A DNA stretch of 19,924 nucleotides from JAFLCA01 sp041907145 (GTDB lineage Bacteria; Bdellovibrionota_C; UBA2361; JAFLCA01). The number at the start of each line of letters is the position of its first letter. The stretch's first letter is position 1. Below, in pieces: positions 7,626 to 14,512 of the stretch. The position numbers and the translations under genes were made by a program. Under the pieces are notes generated by a model. The model saw only the letters and a program-made list of their open reading frames with translations, did not search any database and was not told where the DNA came from. The stretch covers positions 1-19,924 of the forward strand of contig JAYRHW010000147.1 in assembly GCA_041907145.1 (NCBI GenBank), read 5' to 3'.

Positions 7626-7635
7626 AAGGGGAGCA

Positions 7636-7659
7636 GTATCGCCGTATCGATACTACGTA
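7636..7659 (+). promoter_or_regulatory. Palindromic cluster upstream of the kinase gene
   Basis: GTATCG at 7636 is followed by the perfect palindrome GTATCGATAC (7644-7653) and then TACGTA (7654-7659), ending ten bases before the kinase ATG. This could be an operator or a small mRNA hairpin masking initiation. No matching regulator is visible in the window. Confidence 0.25.
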
Positions 7660-7669
7660 ATGTTGCGTT

Positions 7670-8554
7670 ATGAATCGTCTGTTCTTTGAAAATCTTCTTC
7701 CAGGAACTCTGCTCTTTAGTAGATTCAAGATGCTTCGCTGCGTTAGCGCCGGAGAGACCAGCGGGGTCTATCTGGTAGAAGATCGCTTCCGCCGTAATCG
7801 CAGGCTTGCAATCAAGATCGCCTCGGCGCAAGGCCCGGAGGAACTTTCGATGGGAGTGCAGCTCTTTCGTGAACTGCGCCTATCCCGCGGTGTCAGTCAC
7901 GTCAACGTATTGCAGGGTGAGGAATTCTTCCGCGATGACGACTTTGTCGCGTTTACGATGGAATTCATGGAAGGCGGAAGCTTGGCCGATAAGCTGGAGC
8001 GCAGGGAACCCTTCCGCATGGCAAGCTGTCTGAAGATTCTTTCCGAGGTCTGCGATGGTCTGCAGGCGATCCATGAGGCAGGACTGATACATCGCGACTT
8101 GAAGCCTGAAAATATTCTTCTATCCCGCACCAACGCCGTGAAAATCGCTGACTTTGGCATCTCTGCTGCCAACTGCGGAACTCAACGTGATCCCAATGAT
8201 AGCATTACGGGAAGCCTCAATTATCTGGCGCCTGAGTACGTGGCGCGGGGAGAGTATGATGTTCGCTCCGATATCTATGCCATAGGAGTTATCGCTTACG
8301 AGCTCGCTACGGGGAAGCTGCCGTTTGGCGGCAAGAGCCTGCTCGAGACGCTCACACAGCGAGTCCGATTCGACCCCACTCCGCCACACAGCTTCAGCAC
8401 GCACGTTCCGCGCCCCCTGAGTCATGCCATAATGCGGGCGATGGATCGTAATCCAGAGCGCAGGTTCCAATCCCTCAATGAATTGCGCGAGGCCGTTAAC
8501 TTCGCTTCACTTCCCGGCGGACTGCCGCTGTGGGTTGCCGAGGCTCATTTCTAG
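7670..8554 (+). CDS. Stand-alone Hanks-type serine/threonine protein kinase
   Basis: A 294-residue soluble protein that is essentially only a kinase domain. It would phosphorylate Ser/Thr on unknown targets using ATP. Visible motifs are AIKI with Lys49, the catalytic loop HRDLKPEN (141-148, Asp143), DFG (161-163), APE (187-189) and SDIYAIGVIAYEL after the activation segment. The glycine loop is degenerate: the GxGxxG positions read SAGETS (26-31), keeping only the middle glycine. No transmembrane, PASTA or other sensor domain follows, so it is a cytoplasmic kinase. ATG 7670 has no clear Shine-Dalgarno, but the LLPGTLLFSRFKML stretch is the usual pre-domain sequence, so a later start is unlikely. 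The stop overlaps the convergent SGNH gene by 4 nt (CTAG). Confidence 0.9.
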   Translation: MNRLFFENLLPGTLLFSRFKMLRCVSAGETSGVYLVEDRFRRNRRLAIKIASAQGPEELSMGVQLFRELRLSRGVSHVNVLQGEEFFRDDDFVAFTMEFMEGGSLADKLERREPFRMASCLKILSEVCDGLQAIHEAGLIHRDLKPENILLSRTNAVKIADFGISAANCGTQRDPNDSITGSLNYLAPEYVARGEYDVRSDIYAIGVIAYELATGKLPFGGKSLLETLTQRVRFDPTPPHSFSTHVPRPLSHAIMRAMDRNPERRFQSLNELREAVNFASLPGGLPLWVAEAHF

Positions 8555-9660
8555 CGGACTAAGCCCTCATCCCGAATGTTGTTAGCGATGGCTTCCGCCA
8601 CGATTGCATTACCCATCTTAGTGAGATGGCAGTGATCATAGAAAATTTTCTTCTGACTCGCCGCTCGAAGCTGGGGCAAAAGATCAAGAAAGGTAAACCC
8701 AAGTTTGGACGCCAAGTTTCTCAATTCTCGCTGCGGGCCATCCTCCAGATATTGCGCTTCAACCTGATAGATCACCGGGAACGCTACGAGTAGAACCGGA
8801 GCACCGATCCTTTGAGTCTGCGTCTTGAGCCGAGACAGCTCCTTCTCTACCACTGCCCATGATGATGGCTGCCAAGCTGCCCCCCAATCATAGCGCGCAT
8901 CGCCTGCCAGCTCCTTGAGCGCCTCCGGATTGTTTCTCCAATCCAAGCGCAGGCTTTTTTCTATCCAAGCAAATCGATCGACGCCCTGCTTTTCTATCCA
9001 GCGCCTCTGCTCCAACTGCTCATAGACAGTCTCAGCGAGCACGCTATGTCGCCTAAGCCAGCCTCTATCCCCAATTTCGCCCGAGAATCCCCAGGGTGGG
9101 CGGCTGTCGTTCAGGTAAAATCCAAGAACTACGAGATCTGGCTTTGTCGCGGCGGCGCTATCCTCCAAGATATTGACCTCTTCCTCAGTGCCGATGTTGC
9201 CAATGGCCGCATTGATGCTGACAACTTTTTTCTCGGGGTGCGCCGATTGTAGGCTCTGTCCGACTAAGAAGGGAAAAGTCTCATTCTCAGGGAGATAATC
9301 AGAAATAGTGACCGAGTCCCCCAGGAATACTATTCTCCGCTCGTTCGATGACTTCTCTGGGCCAATCTCTGCTCCTCGGAATCCGAGGCTGTTGATATCT
9401 ATTTGAACATCTTGCTTGGAGAGATAATGGTTCTTGATGACAACATGGGCATTCGGCACGAAGCGTCTGCCCCGCGCGGTGTCCTGAACCAGGAACTCGG
9501 GATTTGCCTCAACCAGGCCCCCCTGGGCGGCTAGCTCCTTCTTTACTATGTGGGTGATCTCCGAGCGTAGGTAGTACTCGCAGAGCAGTAGGGTAAGTAT
9601 TAGACTCACTACCGTTACAGTGCCGCGAAATATCAAGATTTTCCAGGAGCCCGACGACAT
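8551..9660 (-). CDS. Membrane-anchored SGNH/GDSL-family hydrolase
   Basis: A 369-residue protein with one N-terminal signal-anchor helix (about residues 8-28) and an extracytoplasmic SGNH-hydrolase domain. It is predicted to be an esterase or acetyl-transferase/esterase acting on a cell-surface glycan or lipid. Block I is FLGDSVT with nucleophile Ser116, preceded by the characteristic NSLGFRG. The oxyanion Gly and Asn probably lie in NAAIGNIGT and YLNDS. The catalytic Asp/His come from DHCHLT near the C-terminus. The start is ATG 9658-9660. There is no Shine-Dalgarno, but an extended -10 box lies exactly six bases upstream, implying a leaderless message. A longer frame from a TTG at 9714 has no support. 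It faces the alpha/beta hydrolase across 45 bp. Its substrate cannot be read from sequence. Confidence 0.82.
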   Translation of the reverse strand: MSSGSWKILIFRGTVTVVSLILTLLLCEYYLRSEITHIVKKELAAQGGLVEANPEFLVQDTARGRRFVPNAHVVIKNHYLSKQDVQIDINSLGFRGAEIGPEKSSNERRIVFLGDSVTISDYLPENETFPFLVGQSLQSAHPEKKVVSINAAIGNIGTEEEVNILEDSAAATKPDLVVLGFYLNDSRPPWGFSGEIGDRGWLRRHSVLAETVYEQLEQRRWIEKQGVDRFAWIEKSLRLDWRNNPEALKELAGDARYDWGAAWQPSSWAVVEKELSRLKTQTQRIGAPVLLVAFPVIYQVEAQYLEDGPQRELRNLASKLGFTFLDLLPQLRAASQKKIFYDHCHLTKMGNAIVAEAIANNIRDEGLVR

Positions 9661-9666
9661 AGAGAG

Positions 9667-9675
9667 ATTATAGCA
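9667..9675 (-). promoter_or_regulatory. Extended -10 promoter placing the SGNH transcript start at its ATG
   Basis: On the minus strand the sequence reads TGCTATAAT, a perfect -10 hexamer with the TGn extension. Six bases (CTCTCT) then separate it from the ATG at 9660, so the usual +1 is the A of the start codon. I see no good -35, which extended -10 promoters can lack. Together with the missing ribosome binding site, this points to leaderless translation. Confidence 0.5.
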
Positions 9676-9705
9676 GGCTTTTGTCGCTTGGGTAGAACCG
9701 CCATC

Positions 9706-10593
9706 ATGGCACAACTCGCCTACGCAATATTTTATTTGGGATCGCGGCTCGCCGTCACGGCCCTGAGCGTCGCCACCGTCTTGGTATTGCTGCAGGACGT
9801 CTTAGTTTTTCCTTCCGCAGAACTTTATCTATTCACGAACCGTCCGGTAAGAAGCCACCAGAGCCTGCCCCAGGGAATTGAGAGCTTCATGATGCCGAAT
9901 GAGGCAGGGCGCTTTGAAATTTGGCGGATGCGCGCTCCTATTCAGGACATTAGATCCAAGCGCATCGCCATCGTCGCCAAGGGAAACGGCGGAACAGTCG
10001 ACAGCATGCAGACTTTTCAGCGCTGGTTTGCCACCCAGGGAATTACCAGCTACGCTTTGGAATATCGCGGGTACGGACTCAGTAGTGGCTGGCCCTCTCA
10101 GGGCGGAATCTTCGAGGACATGAAACGACTGTGGAGTTTCGCGCTCAAGGAGGAGGGCGTAGAGCCGGGGCAGGTCATAGTCCTAGGCCAGTCATTGGGA
10201 ACTGGGCCCGCCACTTATCTCGCAAGCATCGAAAGGCCTGCTGCGCTTATTTTGATTTCTCCCTATACATCGATTGACGACGTCGTGCGGGATCGCCCGC
10301 GCCTTAATGTCCTGGCACCCTTTGTGTGGAATCGCTTTCCGTCCAAGGAGTTTATCCAACTTCTCGATAGGACCTGCGTCATATCGGTTCACGGAGGACG
10401 GGACACCGAGATTCTTGTGCATCATACGTCTGACTTACAGAAGCTCTATAAGGGCAGTAGCTTCTTCTCGGCCTTTATCGATCCCCAGGGTGATCACAAC
10501 GATATTTTCGACCGAACGAGGCCTCAAATCGAAGGCGCACTTCAGCGCTGCTTAACGCTACAAGGGGCTAAATCCTTGCCTGATGCCCAATAA
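9706..10593 (+). CDS. Membrane-anchored alpha/beta hydrolase (BEM46/ABHD13-like)
   Basis: A 295-residue alpha/beta-fold serine hydrolase with one N-terminal hydrophobic anchor (about residues 10-36), so probably held at the inner membrane with the enzyme outside. The nucleophile elbow GQSLG (161-165) gives Ser163. The acid is probably Asp233 in HGGRDTE, and the base His264 in PQGDHND. KGNGGT (92-97) fits the oxyanion region, and LEYRGYGLSSG is the conserved strand-turn found in BEM46-type hydrolases. The start is ATG 9706, with only a weak GGGT upstream; a TTG at 9688 extends the frame without better support. It is divergent from the SGNH hydrolase and 44 nt upstream of the aminopeptidase. 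Substrate unknown. Confidence 0.8.
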   Translation: MAQLAYAIFYLGSRLAVTALSVATVLVLLQDVLVFPSAELYLFTNRPVRSHQSLPQGIESFMMPNEAGRFEIWRMRAPIQDIRSKRIAIVAKGNGGTVDSMQTFQRWFATQGITSYALEYRGYGLSSGWPSQGGIFEDMKRLWSFALKEEGVEPGQVIVLGQSLGTGPATYLASIERPAALILISPYTSIDDVVRDRPRLNVLAPFVWNRFPSKEFIQLLDRTCVISVHGGRDTEILVHHTSDLQKLYKGSSFFSAFIDPQGDHNDIFDRTRPQIEGALQRCLTLQGAKSLPDAQ

Positions 10594-10637
10594 AATCCGA
10601 GAATGGGGACCTTCACTGCAGCATTTCCGGGAGCCCT

Positions 10638-11897
10638 ATGAGCAACCTAAGCTTCGAACAAAAGTCACGTAATTTCATCGAACTTCTACTGCGCGAAGGC
10701 GTCAATCTTCAACCCGGACAGCAGCTCCTCATCAACTTCGATCAAAGCTGCTGCGATATGGCCGATGTGGCTTCAGAAATTGCCTATGACATGGGCGCAA
10801 AGTACGTGGACCTGGCTTACGGAAGTCTGCGTCGTGATGCCGCTCAAATTTCTCGGGCCAAACCCAGCTATCGCACCTTCTTTCCTGGCTATCAGGCCGT
10901 ACGGGGTGATCAGCTCGTCGATGCTCGAGGCGCGGTACTTGCTCTGCGGTCGCAGCGCGAACCTGACCTATTCGCAGCCCTGGACCAAATGTCGATTGCT
11001 GCGTTCATGGCGGCTGCTAATGACGCCCGCAAGCGCATGCAGGAGGAGGGTATTAGCGGTTTTGGCGTGAATTGGTGTCTTGCCTGTCCACCAAGCCCCA
11101 AGTGGGCAAAGAAGGTATTTCCCAAACTCGACGAAGACGCCGCGGTGCAGGCACTTTGGGATCAAATTTTTTCGATGACTTTTGCCGATCGCCCGGATTG
11201 CTTGCAGCGCTGGAGATCGCATGTCGTTCAGCTCGGCAAACGCGCTGAGATGTTGGATTCCCTGCGCATTAAAGAGCTCCATTTTTCCGGTAACGGCACT
11301 GACTTGAAAGTGGGGTTGTCGGACCGATCGCAATTTCTCTCGGGAAGAAAAGACACTCCGCACGGTATCGAGTTCTGCCCAAATATTCCCACCTTCGAGG
11401 CCTACACCACGCCGGATTGGCGCAAGACCGAGGGCGTCGCCGTGCTTACCCGTCCGGCCATTATCAACGGCACCAAAGTGATGGGATTGAAAATAACATT
11501 CGAGAAGGGGGAAGTCGTCGATGCTCAGGCAGAGTCGAACGTCGAAGCCTATCGCGCCTTGATTGCAACTGATCCAGGGGCCAAACGGCTCGGGGAAATT
11601 GCCCTGGTTGGCACCGATTCTCCAATTTATCGCAGCGGCCTTGTGTTCGAGAATACGCTGTACGACGAGAACGCTGCCTGTCATTTTGCCACCGGCAGAG
11701 CTTATTTGGCAGCATTGCGCGACGGGGACAAATTGGAACCGAAGGAACTCGATGCCTGCGGGTACAATAACTCCAAGACCCATCAGGACGTGATGATTTC
11801 TAATGATGCGGTCGATGTCACCGCGCTCATTCACGATGGCGAACGCGTGCCGCTCATTCGCAAAGGCGCATGGGAGCCTCGGCTTCTAAATCCGTAA
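10638..11897 (+). CDS. M29-family metallo-aminopeptidase (AmpT/AmpS-like)
   Basis: A 419-residue cytoplasmic leucyl/general aminopeptidase of peptidase family M29 that removes N-terminal amino acids with two bound metal ions. Its length is normal for the family (about 400-420). The expected metal ligands and active-site residues fall in their usual contexts: Glu254 in PTFEAYTTPD, Glu320 in LGEIALV, His349 in ENAACHFATGRAY with Tyr356, and His382 and Asp384 in KTHQDVMI. The start is ATG 10638 with GGGAG just upstream. It follows the alpha/beta hydrolase by 44 nt and may be co-transcribed. Its 3' end overlaps the convergent gene by 12 nt. It is likely a housekeeping peptide-turnover enzyme. Confidence 0.93.
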   Translation: MSNLSFEQKSRNFIELLLREGVNLQPGQQLLINFDQSCCDMADVASEIAYDMGAKYVDLAYGSLRRDAAQISRAKPSYRTFFPGYQAVRGDQLVDARGAVLALRSQREPDLFAALDQMSIAAFMAAANDARKRMQEEGISGFGVNWCLACPPSPKWAKKVFPKLDEDAAVQALWDQIFSMTFADRPDCLQRWRSHVVQLGKRAEMLDSLRIKELHFSGNGTDLKVGLSDRSQFLSGRKDTPHGIEFCPNIPTFEAYTTPDWRKTEGVAVLTRPAIINGTKVMGLKITFEKGEVVDAQAESNVEAYRALIATDPGAKRLGEIALVGTDSPIYRSGLVFENTLYDENAACHFATGRAYLAALRDGDKLEPKELDACGYNNSKTHQDVMISNDAVDVTALIHDGERVPLIRKGAWEPRLLNP

Positions 11898-12587
11898 CTT
11901 GGACTGGTAGTCTTCCAGTGCGTTGAAGGCGAAGACGGCCTCCAGCGCCGTACTAAGGCGCTCAAAGAGTCGGTCAAGCCCTAGTGGAAGTTCTGTTCTG
12001 TGAGCCAAGCCATCAGCATTGATTTTCATGATGCAGCTGTTCTCGCTTGCTTCAAGCAGCACTGTCTGGGAGACAGTGGGTACCAACCCAAAGAGGGATG
12101 AAAAAAAGCGAGGCTTAAAAATATCGATGCCAAGGCGCAACACTTGCAAGTGCACGGGAATGAGCCGGCCTAATTTCAAAATATCGACATCGGCGGGAAA
12201 CTGCTGCCGACGAATCTCGGCCGCATGCGCCATCCCCGAATACGAGGAGGGCAGAAATTTACTTTCTACTGCCAGACAGAATTGCTCCTGAGGATTGCGG
12301 CTCCGTGGGGAGTGGGTAATGGCTCCTGCAGCAAAGAAAAATTCATCTGCAGCCGGCTGCAGGCCGGTGGGGATTGAAGCATCGATAAGGTTGAGCCGAT
12401 CGCGCCCCTTCATTGTGGAGATCTCCTGTCGGCTCAAGATGACGGGGCCAACAATATGGTGCAGCAACGCATCCGCCAGCAGCGGCAGGTAGAGCTTCTC
12501 CGGATGAAATTGCAGGCGGTACTCGGCGCAAAAGCCAAGAGGAAGCCAGGTTCGCTGAATCTCTAACGCGGATTGGGCTGATGACAT
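11886..12587 (-). CDS. Unrecognised protein
   Basis: A 233-residue protein with no family that I recognise, no signal peptide and no clear membrane helix. It is fairly hydrophobic with mixed helix and strand. Segments such as RTWLPLGFCAEYRLQFHPEKLYLP near the N-terminus and an Ala/Leu/Glu-rich C-terminal helix (LERLSTALEAVFAFNALEDY region) suggest a globular cytoplasmic protein. The start is ATG 12585-12587, preceded only by a weak AGAGAC. The 7-bp unit TAGAGAC occurs twice in a row just upstream. It is transcribed away from the Tad operon, converging on the aminopeptidase. Its position beside the Tad operon does not by itself link it to pili. Confidence 0.7.
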   Translation of the reverse strand: MSSAQSALEIQRTWLPLGFCAEYRLQFHPEKLYLPLLADALLHHIVGPVILSRQEISTMKGRDRLNLIDASIPTGLQPAADEFFFAAGAITHSPRSRNPQEQFCLAVESKFLPSSYSGMAHAAEIRRQQFPADVDILKLGRLIPVHLQVLRLGIDIFKPRFFSSLFGLVPTVSQTVLLEASENSCIMKINADGLAHRTELPLGLDRLFERLSTALEAVFAFNALEDYQSKLRI

Positions 12588-12738
12588 ACTGTCTCTAGTC
12601 TCTACCGTAGCAGCGCTGATATTGCTGCGCAGCTCACAATAGTACGAATCGGTCGCTTATAGAATAATGCTCTGGTACTCCCGTACATTTTTCTTGAGAA
12701 CTGCGTATCTGTTGATAACCTGCGGAACCTTAGGTTTC

Positions 12739-12777
12739 TGCTGCATTTCGCGCGTGTGCTATGCAGCAAACTTTTTT
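12739..12777 (+). promoter_or_regulatory. Inverted repeat with T-run upstream of the Tad operon (candidate attenuator or terminator)
   Basis: TGCTGCAT (12739-12746) and ATGCAGCA (12761-12768) form an 8-bp stem with a 14-nt loop, followed by a few A/C bases and six Ts (12772-12777). It sits about 100 nt before tadZ in the 289-bp divergent gap (12588-12876). It could be a leader attenuator or an operator. The stem is only moderately GC-rich and the T-run is not directly adjacent, so a strong terminator is doubtful. Nothing else convincing was seen in the gap beyond a weak -10-like TATAGAAT near 12658-12665. Confidence 0.35.
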
Positions 12778-12876
12778 CAGCATCTCAGGAAACTTTTAGC
12801 ACCTCCTCCCGAATGAAGAGAGGCACCAAAAGATCTCTCTGAGTCTACTCTCGGTCGTTTTGGGGAGCAGTTGGTA

Positions 12877-14268
12877 ATGTTGAAAATTATTGCGGTTGAT
12901 GCAAGCGCAGAGGCAAGGACTGTCCTTGTTGACAGACTTCATCAGCTCCTCGGCGCAGCTGGCTCAGCACTTGAGATCCTTCCCCGAATCGATATTCAAC
13001 CTCGATCCTTGGAGGAGTTACGTTTTCAAGATGCCCCGCCGGTTTGTGTCGTCGGGCCACTGATTATCGAGTCTCAGCTTCCAACGATCGGCTCCCTTCG
13101 CAGCAAATTACCGGACTCGGCGCTCGTTGCATGCCTTCGTTCTGAGCATGCCGACCTCTCAACTATTGAACAGCTTGGACGTTACGGCATCGACGATACC
13201 ATGACGCTGGCCACGCAGCCTGAGGAATTCTTGCGAAAGCTCGTACTACTTGCGAGACGAAATAAGAAGGCAAAGAGCGGAAAGCTCATTTTGGTCGACA
13301 GCGGAAAGGGCGGCCTTGGTGTAACCACTATTGCAGCAGCGCTGGCTGATGCGTTGGTTTCTAAAGAATATTCGGTGACCCTCGTCGATTTCGATTTCGA
13401 GGGCCAGGCACTGAGCCGGTTCCTACAGTGCCGCCCGTTTCTGAATGAAAGTTTACAGCTGCTCTTTGAGCGACAGCGACCAGTCAGCGAGGAGTTCGTC
13501 GAGCAATGTCTTACGAACCTTTGGCAGCACGGAAGAGGTGCTCTTTCGTGCATGACTCCGACTCCCGAGAGCGAGGAGATTGACGCCCAAAGCAGCAACT
13601 ATGCGAGAGTTCTTCTTTCGGTACTTGAAGTGCTCGACTCGCGCTCCGATTTTGTCATCGTAGATCCGGGGTGCGTACGGGGAGCGCTGCTTCGCACGCT
13701 GTACCGGGTGGCTGATAAGGTGGTGTTCGTGACCAGCAACGATCCGGCTGCGCTCTACGCATCGACCGAACGCTTCACTAAACTTCGATCCTTGCTTGCC
13801 GCGGGTGCAGAAGCAATTTTGGTTAGCAATGCTCCTACCAATCGGGGCCTACGGTCAGGGTCCCTAGTCAGCGAATTCAATCGTTCAATTGGAGTTCGGG
13901 ATACGGACTGGGCCCTCACGCCCATTCCCTATTGTGCTGCTGGACAACGCTGGCCTGGCTCAGGGTTAACTCTCTATTCCCAAGGCAGTCGAGCTGCGCG
14001 AAAGGCAATCGATAACGTACTTGGCCACATTGGCGTTAGCTCCTTCCCCAGCATCGAATGCACCGCCACTACGTCTCTCGTTCGAGCCGGGAAGGCATTA
14101 CTTAGAGCTCGGCAGCCTTCCGCCTTGCGCCCAAGCCTTCCCGCAGCAGCGGTACGCAGCGCTCTTCCCGAACCGGAACGCCTACTTATGGCGCCCGTAG
14201 AACGCTCCACTCAGCTCTCTGAGAGTGATGAGGCTCGCTTACTCATAACCCCGGCAGTCGTCTCATAG
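12877..14268 (+). CDS. tadZ: TadZ/CpaE-family pilus-assembly ATPase-like protein
   Basis: A 463-residue cytoplasmic MinD/ParA-superfamily protein that places the Tad pilus machine in the cell. Residues about 1-125 form a receiver-like domain (LKIIAVDASAEA, then LVACLRS). The ATPase domain begins with LILVDSGKGGLGVTT (137-151). The deviant-Walker signature Lys144 is kept, but the P-loop Lys is replaced by Val149, in line with the atypical P-loops known for TadZ/CpaE. Switch-type VDFDFEG (Asp171, Asp173) and the Walker-B-like DFVIVDPG follow. The C-terminal 60 or so residues are Ala/Arg/Leu-rich and look flexible. The start is ATG 12877 with GGGGAG at 12862-12867; the in-frame TTG at 12871 lies too close to that site. 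It is the first gene of the operon, 22 nt before the pilin. Confidence 0.85.
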   Translation: MLKIIAVDASAEARTVLVDRLHQLLGAAGSALEILPRIDIQPRSLEELRFQDAPPVCVVGPLIIESQLPTIGSLRSKLPDSALVACLRSEHADLSTIEQLGRYGIDDTMTLATQPEEFLRKLVLLARRNKKAKSGKLILVDSGKGGLGVTTIAAALADALVSKEYSVTLVDFDFEGQALSRFLQCRPFLNESLQLLFERQRPVSEEFVEQCLTNLWQHGRGALSCMTPTPESEEIDAQSSNYARVLLSVLEVLDSRSDFVIVDPGCVRGALLRTLYRVADKVVFVTSNDPAALYASTERFTKLRSLLAAGAEAILVSNAPTNRGLRSGSLVSEFNRSIGVRDTDWALTPIPYCAAGQRWPGSGLTLYSQGSRAARKAIDNVLGHIGVSSFPSIECTATTSLVRAGKALLRARQPSALRPSLPAAAVRSALPEPERLLMAPVERSTQLSESDEARLLITPAVVS

Positions 14269-14290
14269 TTAGTTTTTTAAGGAGGATCGT

Positions 14291-14491
14291 ATGACAACTC
14301 AAAATCGACCTTGGTTCCGCCTCATTCGCAAAGAGGAGAGAGGCTACACTCTGCTGGAATACTGTGCGGGAGCAGCAGTCATAGCCGGCATTATCTTCGT
14401 GGCGCTTCAAGCCATGGGCACCAATCTGAGCGGCTATCTAGGCGCCATCGGCAACTGGGCCACTCGCCGTGCCAGTGAAATATCACAGTAA
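14291..14491 (+). CDS. flp: Flp-type prepilin, structural subunit of the Tad pilus
   Basis: A 66-residue prepilin with a basic leader followed by the Flp cleavage motif. The predicted cut is G18|Y19, giving a 48-residue mature pilin that starts YTLLEY, with Glu at +5 and Tyr at +6 as required for this family. A single hydrophobic helix follows (about residues 21-43, CAGAAVIAGIIFVALQAMG). The residues at +1 (Tyr) and +7 (Cys in the helix) are unusual. The ribosome binding site is the best in the operon: AAGGAGG before the ATG at 14291, as expected for an abundant subunit. A small hairpin (ACAGT-AAA-ACTGT, 14485-14497) spans the stop codon and might stabilise the upstream mRNA. Confidence 0.9.
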   Translation: MTTQNRPWFRLIRKEERGYTLLEYCAGAAVIAGIIFVALQAMGTNLSGYLGAIGNWATRRASEISQ

Positions 14492-14512
14492 AACTGTCGA
14501 AGAGGATCTCGT

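Noticed and set aside
7612..7634. CCCCT-AAA-AGGGG inverted repeat as a rho-independent terminator
   Set aside because: No T-run follows on the plus strand and the stem is only five pairs. It was kept only as context for the small peptide.
9661..9714. N-terminal extension of the SGNH hydrolase from TTG 9714
   Set aside because: It would start with a non-signal-like stretch and overlap the divergent gene. The ATG at 9660 directly precedes the membrane anchor and has a promoter fitted to it.
10968..11834. 288-codon open frame antisense to the aminopeptidase
   Set aside because: The plus strand encodes a complete M29 enzyme with all metal ligands. The antisense frame has no recognisable domain or ribosome binding site and is a shadow of codon bias.
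12681..12740. Sigma-70 promoter starting at TTGAGA or TTGATA before tadZ
   Set aside because: No acceptable -10 hexamer at 16-18 nt from either candidate -35.
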